Part shown: piece by piece, positions 35,800 to 46,989 of the stretch
How the letters are laid out: each line of letters starts with the position of its first letter
Numbering within the stretch: position 1 is the stretch's first letter
Assembly (NCBI GenBank): GCA_023376005.1
Contig: CM042150.1
Span: 73,874,131-73,938,130 of the forward strand
Origin: Doryteuthis pealeii
Taxonomy: Eukaryota > Mollusca > Cephalopoda > Myopsida > Loliginidae
Direction of reading: 5' to 3'
Length of the DNA: 64,000 nt
The notes under the pieces: generated by a model
The model's database searches: none
What the model saw: the letters and a program-made list of their open reading frames with translations, nothing else
Told to the model about the DNA's origin: nothing
Translations under genes and position numbers: made by a program

Positions 35800-37270
35800 C
35801 ATCAAGCCTCATCTCAAACATTCAGAGAAATAGAAATTGCTTTATTCTTTAAATTAGAACTTTATAAGTTCATTGTTCTGATAAATACTCTTGGTATAAC
35901 ATTTTGTTTTCACTACATTATATAAAAGCTCAATGAAAATTTTAGTAATATATCGATGTATGTATGAATAGGTTGTGTTGAATGTCTGTAAATAAAATTC
36001 TTAATAAAATGATTTGGTGGTAGAGTTTGCATGAGCATGTGTTTTCCTATAGAGAATATCATTTCTAAATTTAATTGTTAATTTTCAGCTTTGGCACAAA
36101 ACTTTGTTCATAAGGACACAAGAGTAAACTATGATCAGATTAATGTGCTAACCATAGACATGATAATGAATATAACAAGGCATAAAAATGCCACAAGAGA
36201 ACAAACTGCTCTGTCTGCATATTGCAACAAAAACAATTTTTATTTTTCATATTAATTATTTACAAGGCAATATCATATTGCTTAGGGTAAAATAACCTAT
36301 ATAAAATTGTCATTGACTCTTGAAACCATCTTGTTTGTTGTCTTTGTTCTTTATCATGGTGACAAGTCAGTTGGCTCTTACCCAAACTGAGTTTCTTATA
36401 GTTTATGACTGGTGACAAAAGTGGGTTTGAATTTGAGTTATTTAAAAGTATTTGTTTAAAGTAGAAAAGATGGCTTTATCAGGAATAATCAGAGAAATGA
36501 TTTAAAATCAGTTTTGTTTTTCATCCATGATTAGAATATTATTTAATAAAATGCTTCACAAATACAAGGTGAGGTCAAAAACTATCATTTGTATAATCCA
36601 TCTGGGTGCAGAAAGCTTGCACCAGAGGACCTTCAATTGAGACATTTAAAATTGCCATCATAAATCAGCAACCCACTTGTCCTTTTGCATGGATTTTTAG
36701 CCAATTTTGAAAAAGAAAAACATTCAAATTGTTACTGATACTTCAATAGGAATAATTACTGAAATGTTACAACTTATAATTACTTAATATTCATAAGTTA
36801 TTTTAGAGTGAAATTGTGTTGAAAATGTGTGGATCAAATCTAATAGAGCAAGCATAGAAGGTTGTAATGGATTCCTTCTTCTAGGTTTCCAAGAGCCAAT
36901 ACACTTATAGCAATATATATAAGTTGTAGAATGAAGTTGTTTTCTCCATGTGCTAATGTCAGTGATACTATTTTCTTGCAGAAAACCTAAGATAGTTTTA
37001 TATTTTATAAAAGAACTTGAAGCGGTTAGTTGTAGTTATCATTTTGGTATCAATAATAAATATAAAAACCTTATATACAACCCAATAAATTCTATTTCTG
37101 GAGCAAATTAAACAGAAAAGAAGTTACATAAAGAAATAAGATACAAAAAGACTGAATGAAAGTACATATGTAGAACGGTTATGTGTATGAATTAACAAAA
37201 GGTATGAAAGTTTGTGAGAGACTTACATATTTGAAAAGAGTTTTTTTTAGTTGTTTGTTGAGTGGAATTA
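35800..37270. other. AT-rich DNA, no gene recognised
   Basis: 36566-36700 has AAGGTGAGGTCAAAAACTAT, reminiscent of a mariner end, but no partner or transposase text was found. Confidence 0.4.
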
Positions 37271-37278
37271 GATGTAAT

Positions 37279-37279
37279 A

Positions 37280-37356
<77 letters not shown>

Positions 37357-37361
37357 TATAT
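37279..37361. repeat. Compound (CT)n(TA)n microsatellite
   Basis: About 25 bp of CT and then TA with two short interruptions. Confidence 0.96.
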
Positions 37362-37364
37362 GAA

Positions 37365-38045
37365 TGTAAGCTTATGGCATTGTGCACTATGTACTATTGT
37401 GTAGAATCACGTTCAATGCTTTATGTAGTCTGCTGGTAATGGATGTCAAACCCAGATGTCCGAGAACAACTCATTTTTCATTTTTTAGAATAATTTATGA
37501 CAAGGTCCAACACTATCTCCAGTTTCAAAAATGTAGAATGTTTTGTCAATTTTAGATGGTTCAGGCTTTATCCATAAAAGAATAATGTGGTTTCACTTCC
37601 TCAGACTTTTTAGATATTTGAAAGAATCTGTGTTGAGATCTAAAGAAAATAATATTGAGATCATTTTTAAAATTTCATTTCTTTTTACATTGAAATAAAA
37701 ATTAATCAGCAAATTAATTAGAATCTTAGATTTTATTTCAAATCACCTTTAATATAATTTGTGTGAGCTTTCTTTTTTTATTTGATGACCAAACATTGTA
37801 GATGCTATTTTATCACATATTTCAATTTAAATGTTAAATGTAATTGTATGCAAGAGTCGTGCTTTTTGGATAAAACCAATTATAGAAAACAGTGTGAAGG
37901 GATTAGGGATTTTTTTTTTAGTACAGGAACACTTATATTTGGAACATGCAAAGCAGATAGGATTTTTGCCAAAAAGAAGAAGAAAAGAAACAAATCAGAA
38001 AACTGCATTCAGAATTGATTAGGAAGCAGCAACAAAAAATCAGTA
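37365..38045. other. AT-rich DNA, no gene recognised
   Basis: The overlapping 63- and 78-codon plus frames near 37782-38022 have no recognisable domain. Confidence 0.45.
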
Positions 38046-38051
38046 CAATAC

Positions 38052-38052
38052 A

Positions 38053-38104
<52 letters not shown>

Positions 38105-38115
38105 GTATGTGTGTA
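38052..38115. repeat. Compound (TA)n(TG)n microsatellite
   Basis: A short TA run and then about 50 bp of mostly TG. Confidence 0.96.
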
Positions 38116-38474
38116 TAAAAGATGTCACTAAATATGTTTGTCTGTTCAGATAAAAATGTCACACAAAGAGAAGAATGGGTACTTGAACACAGACATATTC
38201 TCAGCTGAGTATAAAGCTAGACTGTGTTCCCTGGAAATGTCACTACTACTACTACATGCTGAAAATGTTAAGAGTTTGCTTTTGTTGAAATGAAAGCAGA
38301 TATGATTGTTCTATTTTCTAAAAGGAACACTGATTTACCAATTATGTTATTTCATAGATAAAATAAATACATTTTTTATTTTATTGAAAGAAAGAGATTC
38401 ATAAAGAGACTAATTGATTTAAACATTTTATTTTTTGTCCTGATAGTATGTTCTAACTAAGCAATAAAAAAAAG

Positions 38475-38710
38475 TTGTTGGGGCAGCCTAATGTCGGTAT
38501 CAGCCAATCAGCGAGGGAGTCTCTCCCCTTTTCACAAGCGCTAGACCAAGGAGATTGTTTTTGCATCTGAGGCGGAGCGCCATACCTACCATCAGCTCCT
38601 TACTTTACTGCACAGATCACTGTGCTACTCATATGCTGAGTTGGCGAGGGCCGGTATCGAACTAGGAACCTTGTGGTTTCTAGCTGAACACTCTAACAAC
38701 TGAGCTAAAT
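38475..38710 (-). mobile_element. SINE-1 family, best-preserved copy
   Basis: On the minus strand the head reads TTTAGCTCAGTTGTTAGAG (A box, 38708-38691), then CTAGAAACCACAAGGTTCC, and AGTTCGATACC (B box, 38663-38653). Both are canonical Pol III internal promoter boxes. The central block (GTATGGCGCTCCGCC, CTTGGTCTAGCGCTTGTG, AAAAGGGGAGAGACTCCC) and the end GGCTGATACCGAC follow. The 3' end runs into a T8 tract on the transcribed strand, a possible Pol III terminator. Its intact CpGs within CpG-poor DNA suggest it is the youngest copy here. Confidence 0.93.
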
Positions 38711-38719
38711 TATTTTACA

Positions 38720-39975
38720 TCTACAATTTGAATAAGTAAATATAAAATGGATTTGTAATATTTAATTAAATTTGAATAACTATTTTACTAAGACAATTCA
38801 TTTTTTTTTTCTTTTTAAATTTAAATTCTATAAAGTAGCTTATCTTTCAACAACATGTCTCTCTGCTGATTGTTTATTTCTAGAGAGTACCTCGCAATGA
38901 TCACCTTCTTTCCCCATGAAAAACAACAAAAACATTATTATATTAAAACTATACCCTAGGTCCACATTTGCTAGCTCTATTTCAAACCATTTGGCTGATT
39001 TATGGAGGACAGACAAAGAAACTCTTTCCTAGTATTAAATATTAATTGAATGTAATTGTCTGTGTTTGTCCATTCACTTTTTTCCATAACTTTTCCTCAC
39101 ATGTCATTCAACTGAAATAAACATTAAAACATTACTGCACATAATTAATTAAGCGATTTTATTATGTTTTTATACAAGACGGTGCTATTTTTCTTACTTA
39201 AAACTGTTACAAAAAATTTGGGTGTTTTGAAGGTGGTGGTGATGCTGGAATGGCATTTCAGTTTATATGAAAAATTGCTTTGATATACAAGGAAATTAAG
39301 TTACGAGTGGAACAACTTAAACTAGTAAATCAAGGTAGCACTGTACGTGTCAAGTGCATCAATGGAAAATCTAAAGTCAATATTTATCCAGTTAAAAAAG
39401 AAAAGAAAAACAACCAATAATAACAATTTTTTGTTTAACTCTCCTAAAATTGCTTACACAGCATGATATATGAAAGGTGAACAAAAAACTGATAAAATTT
39501 CCTTATATGAAAGTTAACAATCAAAAACCAACAGTTTATGAATCATCATCATCAGTATCATCATTATCTATGCAATTATATGTAGGGAGTATTTATAGTT
39601 TAAAAGAAAACTGTTGTTCAGTATATGTAGAATTGGGATAAATTAATATGTTCAAATATTTGAACATGCTAGACTGACCTAATTTTGTGCATCTCATTGC
39701 AACAGTTTGTTTAAGCTGAGCAGTTTTCTTGCCAAGAGAGAAAAAGAAATTTGGCTTATGCTGAGTTGCACTATAAATATTGATGCATACAAAAATGAAT
39801 CCAAAAGTAAAAATGAATCCAAAAGTGCATGTAAAAATGAATCCCAAATCTACTAATACGATGCTCACAATTATAATAAATGGATAAAAGAGAGAGAAAT
39901 GTAAAACAAAATCAGCTTTTTCCAATTAAAATCTATTTTTTATAAAACTACTTATTAAGTTATAATTTACTCCTT
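38720..39975. other. AT-rich DNA with a palindrome and short tandem repeat, no gene recognised
   Basis: A 20-bp perfect palindrome lies at 39648-39667. Three copies of AAAATGAATCC(C/A)AAA spaced 18-23 bp apart lie at about 39790-39850. The 110-codon minus frame 39593-39925 is hydrophobic (F/I-rich) partly because of that repeat, and is probably not a gene. Confidence 0.45.
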
Positions 39976-39977
39976 GC

Positions 39978-40436
39978 AAGTTTTTTTACACCTTTAATAA
40001 CTGGTGGTTCTCACTGGAATCTGGGTGACAGCAAGTCTCCTCTGCTCTCCAGGACTCTTCTAAGTATTATTCCCAATCTTAGAAATTCTGTGGTTTGAAC
40101 AGCCTCAATTCTTCCTCATATTTCCAGTTCTTTTCTATGTTCTTGGGGATTATTCCAAGTACTCTATGATTGGTATTACTGTCATTTTCATATTACACAG
40201 ATTTTTAACTCTCTGGCAAGGTTCAGATATTTCTGGAGTTTTATCATAACTATATTTTTAGTCTTTATTTTTTAATCTTTAGATTATAGTTTGCTGGAGT
40301 GGCAAAATCCACAAGTTAACAATTTTTTTTCTTCTAGTTTATGAACACAAAGTTTGGTCTTCTGGCCAGGATTGAGTGATTTGTTTGTATCATAAAGACA
40401 CAGAATTTTATGATTTTCATTTCATAGGACAGATTC
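39978..40436 (-). pseudogene. R2/R4-like LINE, copy C (3' end only)
   Basis: The minus-strand 3' end matches copies A and B: blocks for the FGLLARRPNF-type segment (about 40390-40350), the IPIIVGVLG-like region near 40180, RILRRVLE near 40065 and a GDLLSPRFQ-like end near 40030. It has more stops than A or B. Its 5' side stops exactly at a (TTA)n array. Confidence 0.75.

Positions 40437-40482
<46 letters not shown>
40437..40482. repeat. (TTA)n at the 5' junction of LINE copy C
   Basis: Fifteen TTA units, giving a false poly-Leu frame. Confidence 0.97.
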
Positions 40483-40489
40483 TAATTTT

Positions 40490-41175
40490 CAGGTTGTGTT
40501 GGAGGTTGTGATTGCTTCAACTCTTTTGAGAGTCCATCTCCTTGTTTTCATTGTGGGTCTTGTTTGGTCTCATTGTCAGGGACAAAAATTTTGCTTTAAG
40601 GTAATCTTGGTTTAATGCAGCAGCTGTTCTACTAACTGAACCATGAAAAATCATTTATTGGCAGAAAACCAAATCTTTTAATTCATCCATTTAATTATGT
40701 TTATCAATATTTCTCAGCCTAAAATTTATTGGAATTGTTTTTGCTTTGTTTTATTAAAATCTTCATTTTTATTTTTTTATCTTTTATTTATCGTTTTTTC
40801 ATTTTTTATTTTCTTAATTTATTTTCTATTTCATTTTTAATTTTAAAGGAAGTTATTATTATTACTGATTTTGACTCATATTTTCTTTTATCTTAATTTT
40901 CTTTTTTTTAATTTTTTTTATTGTAACTCAATTGAGTCCTCTGTCTATGGCAATGATCATAAATAACAAATAATCTCTCAGTGAAATTGAACTCATATCA
41001 ACGAAGCTGAGTTAAGTATTAAAGTTATTCTGCCAATTCAATTACAAAGAATATCCATTTATTTGCAAAAGTGCAAATTAAACCTATAAACTTCTTAATA
41101 ATATTTGCTGTTATTGTTGTTGTTTTTTTTTTTAAGTAGCATTTAAATGTTTTCATTTTTGGATGAAATATTGTC
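40490..41175. other. AT-rich DNA, no gene recognised
   Basis: T-rich 40750-40930. No coding or repeat match. Confidence 0.45.
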
Positions 41176-41195
41176 AATTATTATTATTTCACTCC

Positions 41196-41338
41196 TTGAA
41201 AGTTTTTCACACCAGCATTAGTTGGTAGTCCTTCACTAGAGGCTGAGTGACAGCATGTCTCCTCAGGTTTCCAGGACTCTTCTGAGTATTCTAGTCAATC
41301 TTAACAATGTTATTGTTTGGATGGTCTTGATTCTTCTT
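41196..41338 (-). pseudogene. R2/R4-like LINE, copy D (3' terminal fragment)
   Basis: The plus-strand text TCACACCAGCATTAGTTGG, then CTGAGTGACAGCATGTCTCC, then TTCCAGGACTCTTCTGAG and ATCTTAACAATG aligns with the 3' ends of copies B and C. ATT units lie at 41177-41188 on the 3' side and ATT/ATC units at 41339-41371 on the 5' side. Confidence 0.75.
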
Positions 41339-41371
41339 ATCATTATTATCATAATCATCATCATCATCATT
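41339..41371. repeat. (ATT/ATC)n between LINE copies D and E
   Basis: ATTATTATC and then five ATC units. Confidence 0.9.
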
Positions 41372-41389
41372 TTTATTTTTCTCTTTATT

Positions 41390-41482
41390 AATTTTCATAC
41401 CAGTACTACCTGGTGGACATTCAAATGATGATAAATCTCCTCAGTTTTTTAGGTTAATACTAAGTACTCTAGGCTGTGGTGC
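41390..41482 (-). pseudogene. R2/R4-like LINE, copy E (short 3' fragment)
   Basis: CATACCAGTACTACCTGGTG, then AAATCTCCTCAG, then TTTAGG and TAAGTACTCTAG match the end of the family. More ATT/ATC units lie at about 41494-41508. Confidence 0.6.
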
Positions 41483-41509
41483 AAAAGAAGTTGTCATTAT
41501 CATTATTAA

Positions 41510-42485
41510 TTTGGACTAGTATTGTCTTTCACAATTAATATGACAGGAAATGTACAGATCAGAAATAAACTTCTAATGACAATTATTTTGATAATGATGA
41601 TTGTAGAAATGATAATGACAATTATAATGATCTATTTATTGGAATAGGTGAGGACAAAGTGTTAGTTTTAAAGATACAAATAGATGTTTCTCTTATTTGA
41701 ATTGAAAAAGTTATTTTGACATTATTTGTCTATTATTTTGATATATACTTATGAATGCAAGACTATGCATTAAATAATAGAAAAATCAACAAAGGTTTTA
41801 AGGCTGATGCTCTCCAAGATTAAATAAAGGATTATAAATTTATGATATTGAGTGGTATATACAAATGCAAATACAGATTTGGTAGGTTATCTTCTTTTTT
41901 TAAAAATTCTTTCAATCCTATCATCATATGTTAAGATACATTCCCATTCAAAGAGAATAATCAATTTTGTCTTTGTATTTTCTCTTCAATGAAAATCCTT
42001 GACTTTTATCATTTGGAAGATGTAAATAAATATTTCAATGGAAATTTTCATTTTTGTTTGTTTTTATATTTGCATTATATTTGTTTTTTGTGAAGACACA
42101 AATGATTAAATAAAACAGTTTGATTTTTTTTCACTTCTAAAGAATAATGATTCTAATGAGGGGGAAAAACACAACCAAACAAAAATATAAAATAAAAAAA
42201 ATGATATATGATGTTACCAAAATTTGGAGAAATTATACAACGAAAAAGAAATTACATATTATTAGCTTGTTCCCAACTTTTTTTCTTTATGGTCAATTTC
42301 TCCAAATTTTATGGTTGTATCTATTTAATAACTTTAGTATTATTACAAGAGGGATGATATCAAGAATGTGACAGAGATCTGAATAAACACAAATATTTGA
42401 TTATTGACCCCTAAAGGATTTGGTTGTTAACAAATTATTAAAAAATAATCAGAAGTAAAGTTGAATGGATATGAATGTTTGGATC

Positions 42486-42516
<31 letters not shown>

Positions 42517-42625
42517 GAACGTGAGGAAAAGAATATCTTTAATTTTTCAGAAAATACTTTATTAGAAGTCATTTATTTGGTATCTGAAATTTTTTTTTTA
42601 AATTTGAAGAAAATAAGTTTTTGTT
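41510..42625. other. AT-rich DNA, no gene recognised
   Basis: A T25 run at about 42491-42515. The 74-codon plus frame at 42147 has no domain. Confidence 0.5.
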
Positions 42626-42629
42626 TTGA

Positions 42630-42745
42630 GATCTGACACCTATGGGTGATATAATTGAGCAAGCTGGTGAGGAACCAGTCTAGGAGAAAGATAATTCTGA
42701 AATCAAAACCAAGAGCTAGAGTTTCTAAAACAGTCTGACAGTGCC
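42630..42745 (+). mobile_element. SINE-2 family fragment
   Basis: ACCTATGGGTGATATAA, GAGGAACCAGTCTAGGAGAA and TCTGAAATCAAAACCAAGAG match the second half of SINE-2. The head is missing. Confidence 0.55.
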
Positions 42746-42849
42746 TAAACCCTCAATATAGCAACTTTTGCAATGACAATGATAATTGGTTCCAATCCAT
42801 TTCTTTAGACAATATTAATGGTATGGAGACAGCAGATTTGCTTTATGGA

Positions 42850-43150
42850 AAACTGCTCATCTTACAACCTTACCTGAACCTTTGTCCAAATCCAGGCACA
42901 GGTCCATGGTCTTCTGGGACTAACAGTTGCCACCAAATATCAAGTATCATTTGATTTCCAAAAGAAATGATGAAAAAAATTGATGATGATGATGTTAGAA
43001 AGAAGAATAAGAATAAGAATAATAAGAATAAGAATAAGAATAAGAAGAAGAATAATAATAAGAAGAATAAGAATAATAATAAGAAGAAGACTGACAAACA
43101 TTATTAGTGTATACAGAAAACTGGCAATAAGAGGATATAAAATCTTCTTA
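42850..43150 (+). repeat. Composite repeat: unique block, (GAT)n, (AAG/AAT)n, unique block
   Basis: AAGTATCATTTGATTTCCAA and AAGAAATGATGA precede (GAT)n at 42981-42995. Mixed AAGAAT units follow (42997-43090), then GTGTATACAGAAAACTGGCA and ATAAGAGGATAT. The left block recurs at 44758-44800 and the right block at 45500-45535, each beside low-complexity sequence. This is a dispersed family of unknown type. Poly-Arg/Ile and poly-Phe/Leu frames across the array are artefacts. Confidence 0.7.
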
Positions 43151-43154
43151 ATAT

Positions 43155-44690
43155 TTGGGAGGGGGGGAGAGACTAAAAAATATTGTAGATGAGTGAATTG
43201 TACTTAGTTGAAGATGTAATTTTCAAAAGTAACTGTTTAGAAAAAAAACTGAAACATACATTTATCTGAATGGTAAATGTGTTATATTTCTATTTTTTTT
43301 TTTTACACTAGTCTTGTTTATTGTATTATTTTGTGCATCCATCAGATTTTGAGATAGAGACAGATGACTTTTTCTTGACCTGGAAACCGGACTTTCTTAT
43401 TGTAGTTCAGGAAAGGAACATTTGATATTGATTGTAAAAATACAAGTAGATATTTCTCATCTCTGAATCAAAAAGTTATTTAAAGCACATATATTTATGC
43501 AAATATATGCATAAAAATAATACAAGAATCACTAGGAAACTAACTGTGGCTATTCCAGTTAGTTTCCATGATAATGAGAAAATTGACAAATACCAGTAAC
43601 GTGTCTTCGAGCTGAGAAATATAAAATTTACAGTTGGGTTCATATTTTTTTTCTATCACTGGGAATGATACCTGGTAGAGCTTTCAAAGCTTTTCTTAAA
43701 ATAACATTTTTTTGTAACACAATACTTAAGTCTTTTTTTAGCCTAACAAAATATATAACTTAAAATATTTATAAAAAGAAATAATATTTGTAAAGATGAA
43801 TCAGTTTTGACTCAATTTCCCAATCCATCAGCACACTAAAATGTCTCAACACACAGTTTGGAAATTTCTAAGTGAGAAACATGTTGGAAAAGATTCTAGT
43901 TGTGTGGGGCAGTGGAGATGAGCAAGACTCTAAATCCAATAGAACAAATATGTTTGAATCCATCAAAGCCCAAATCAACAGCATTCAAAGAAATAGCTAT
44001 CTGCATGATAATAGAGAAGAGACTATATTATATAATAAGTTAATGTCACAAACTGCATAAAAATGAATATAAAAATAGACATGACTAGAGAGGAATGGCA
44101 ATTCACTGAAAACTGTGCAAATAACAATGTGACTATGGGAAATATAGTATTAGAATAAAAACTGTTCTGAGAACAGAAAAATGTTGAAAATTTAAAAGGT
44201 TTACCTGGCACAATTATTAACTGAATTCTGACCAGAAAGTTTTAGTGTATAATTTTCATTCTATATGATCTTATCAAGAAGTATTGGGTTAATTGCATTG
44301 ACAAATAAGGAAATCATGTTGAAAAATAAATATTTATTATGTAAAATAAGTGTTTTTATTCATTAGATTATTGACAAATACATATAAATGTCTAAAAACA
44401 AACAAGATCTAATTAGTTTAAAGAAGGCCAAAATATTTCAACTTGTGCAAATAACGATTGCCTTAGATGTAGAATAGAACTGAAAAAAATGTGAAAAGTT
44501 GGATTAATATCCAAACTTGCTATTAACCACAAATTGTGAAATAGGTAATAATTATAGATTACTTGGAATGGTCTTAAAGACTCTTAGAGAAAGTTTAGAA
44601 GAATTGGAAATGCAAGGAAGAATCTAAACTATTTAGGTAACAATAGCATTGAAAATAGCAGAAATAATAAGGAGAGTAAAGGATTTTTGG
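43155..44690. other. AT-rich DNA with one small hairpin, no gene recognised
   Basis: A perfect 12-bp inverted repeat with a 9-nt loop is at 43535-43567 (GGAAACTAACTG / CAGTTAGTTTCC). The 60-codon frames at 43872 and 44023 overlap on opposite strands and look accidental. Confidence 0.45.
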
Positions 44691-44694
44691 GTAG

Positions 44695-44812
44695 ACTATC
44701 TCTTGGCCTCCAGCAATAGCTAACAGGTATCACTGATGTAGAATTTGTATAGTAATGTCACCATATACAAAGTATCATTTGAGTTTCAAAAGAAATGAAA
44801 TGATGAGAAGAC
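44695..44812 (+). repeat. Second copy of the composite repeat left block
   Basis: ATACAAAGTATCATTTGAGT, TTCAAAAGAAATGA and AATGATGAGAAG match 42930-42975 with small changes. Confidence 0.6.
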
Positions 44813-44814
44813 AA

Positions 44815-44880
44815 TCTGTTAATAAGAGATTCTGTCTCTATTTGTCTGTAACTGAAACTATCTCACTGTATTCATGAATT
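44815..44880 (+). repeat. Possible decayed Helitron-like 5' end
   Basis: AAGAGATTCTGTCTCTATTT, GTCTGTAACTGAAACTA and TCTCACTGTATTCA resemble 63178-63230 (GGAGATTGTGTGTTTGTC, TGTAACCGAAACTA, ATCACTATTCA). No matching 3' hairpin end was located. Confidence 0.35.
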
Positions 44881-44884
44881 AAGT

Positions 44885-45385
44885 AAGTTTGTCAATGTGG
44901 TTTTTAATTCATAGTCAGCATCATTACTACATAAAAATATTAAAATTCTATGAAAATCAATTAATTGTTAAATTTTCATGAAAATTTGATTCTCATTCAT
45001 CTTTAGATGAATCTTAGTTTAAAATATTTTTTTCCTAAAATATATTAGGGTAAATTTTTATTTATTTCTAGGTCACCCCTCCCCCTTATTTAATTTTATG
45101 AAATCCGAACAAAATATATTTTACTCGTATGATTTTTTAATTTTTCTCTAAAGATAAAAGTCCAAATAATTAAATCAGAAATTTTTAGAAACATTTTGGA
45201 GTTCCCTTCTGTCATAAAACAAATATGTCAGTGAAGTGGAGTGAATATGATGCTTTTTAAGGAATTAATTTTTTTTAAATATTAAACTTTTTATTTAATC
45301 TATTTAATTTTCCCACCCCAACCAGGCAATATCTTTCTAAAATGTATTTTTACACCGCCTGGAGGCAGTTTTGTTTTATTTGCTA
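44885..45385. other. AT-rich DNA, no gene recognised
   Basis: No supported feature. Confidence 0.45.
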
Positions 45386-45389
45386 GTTA

Positions 45390-45560
45390 TAATAATAATA
45401 ATAATAATAAGAATAATAATAATGAGAATGAGAATGAGGAGAAAGAGGAAGAAGAGAGATAAGAAAAGGGCATGTAGTGAAAGAAACAAAATGGTGACAG
45501 TGCATGCAGAAAACTGGCAGTAAGAGAATATGAGATGGAATCAAAATGAATGGTTTTTAT
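45390..45560 (+). repeat. (AAT)n, purine-rich array and composite repeat right block
   Basis: AAT units (45390-45422), then GAGAATGAGAATGAGGAG-type purine sequence to 45469, then GTGCATGCAGAAAACTGGCA and GTAAGAGAATATGAGATGG, matching the block at 43105-43145. Confidence 0.75.
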
Positions 45561-45564
45561 TTGT

Positions 45565-46830
45565 TTTACATTTAAATGAAGATATAGGCACAGCAACTAA
45601 GCAACAAATATAATCAAGGGATCTGATCTAGACTGTTGTCTAGGTGAGTTGGAATCTGTCCCTCCTTCTTAAATAGAAGCATCAATATAACCATAAACAG
45701 CTGTTACAATAGTTCCCAATATTTTCATGTTTAGTCTAGTATATATTGGGTAGATGTGTGTTTTATGTATAAATAGATGGATGTAATGTGTTTGTATCTT
45801 GATAAAAGACTGGAGCTTTGAGGAAAGCTGGTGACAGCCTCCAACTGTGACCATAAGAGAATTCTCCACTGAAATTCAGAATCATAACATCTGGTTTTAT
45901 ACCAGACACAATTGTTTATCAATGAAAATAATGTAATAGGCTTATGGATTTCACAGGAAATGTTTACAATGTACTTAAAAGAAAAATCACAATAGATGAT
46001 ATTAAATATATTGGCTTAGAAAGACAGTCAAAAGAAAGACTATTTGATTGAAGTCCAATTTATAATTTCATATTTCAAGTAGAATAAATAAAAGCCTATT
46101 CATAAACATAAAGACAACCCACAAAAGGTAGAGAAAATGAATCACTCTAGAAAGATAAAATTGAAAAATATAGAATTTGGGAATAATCAAATATGGACAA
46201 CCACCCTGTTGGGGAGGCTTAGAATATGCTGAGTGTATCCCATGCAAAAGGGGGCAATGTTGCACACTTGTTTAACATTATATTCAGGGTATATGTTATG
46301 TATGATTGGGAATCTTAACACCAGATCACAATAACAATTATATTGTTATTTATACTTATCTTCTTTTTGCTTCTTACTCTATCTTCTGTATTGGCCGACT
46401 CCCAACTCTTCACTTAATTTTGTTCTGGCCATCTAAGTTGGTCTGTTCTGTTGTCTGTTTGTTGTCATTCTATTCTGGTTTTGTTGTTGTTCATTGTTGT
46501 TTCTCCCAACGTTCTGAGTTCTTCGGTGTTGGGATAAGAAGTCAGAGCACAATCTTATGTGCACATTATTCTTGATGATTCTAATTTACCAAAAGGACAG
46601 GTCGGATGTTAAAACATAACTTAAAACATCATCTGATCATGTAACTTTCATCCAATGAAAACCACAGTCTCAAACGACCCCTGGGGTCATTGCCTATCAA
46701 TCAATTAGATGCCCTAACGGTATTTTGACACAATTTTTAAATCATCCTATGCTATCTACAAAATAATGAATTGCACCAATCTATTATTTAACATTAAGAT
46801 GAACCCCCAAAAAGGTTTCCTAAGTCACTA
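45565..46830. other. AT-rich DNA, no gene recognised
   Basis: 46300-46540 is T/G-rich and open for 89 codons on the plus strand without a recognisable domain. A CGACCCCTGGGGTCA palindrome is at about 46675. Nothing else is supported. Confidence 0.4.
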
Positions 46831-46837
46831 AACTGCA

Positions 46838-46985
46838 TCTGATGATAAGGATCCAGTCTTAGAGATCTGAGGAGTATGGCTTACTCTTTTATTGCTATTA
46901 CTACCAGGTCCAGTTTGACTAGAAGCAGTAGTACCTTTTAGTGTCTCAACTATAAGTCAAATAGATCTATTTAAAAATTATTCAT
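46838..46985 (+). repeat. 500-bp-type retroposon, partial copy
   Basis: CTCTTTTATTGCTATTACTA, CCAGGTCCAGTTTGACTAGA, AGCAGTAGTACC, TGTCTCAACTATAAGTCAAA and TAGATCTATTTA align with 12880-12975. Confidence 0.7.
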
Positions 46986-46989
46986 ATTC

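Noticed and set aside
36566..36700. AAGGTGAGGTCAAAAA as a mariner end
   Set aside because: No partner repeat or transposase text within 2 kb.
38640..38710. tRNA gene
   Set aside because: The A and B boxes belong to a SINE head: the 3' half of a cloverleaf and acceptor stem are absent, and SINE body sequence follows.
39593..39925. 110-codon hydrophobic minus frame as a membrane protein
   Set aside because: The Phe/Ile bias comes from AT-rich sequence and a short tandem repeat. No start context or homologous motif is visible.
40376..40615. Plus-strand frame with a poly-Leu stretch resembling a signal anchor
   Set aside because: The leucines come from (TTA)n at a LINE junction. The frame at 54369-54599 has the same cause.
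42870..43192. Arg/Ile-rich and Phe/Leu-rich frames on opposite strands
   Set aside because: Both are translations of the (AAG/AAT)n array.
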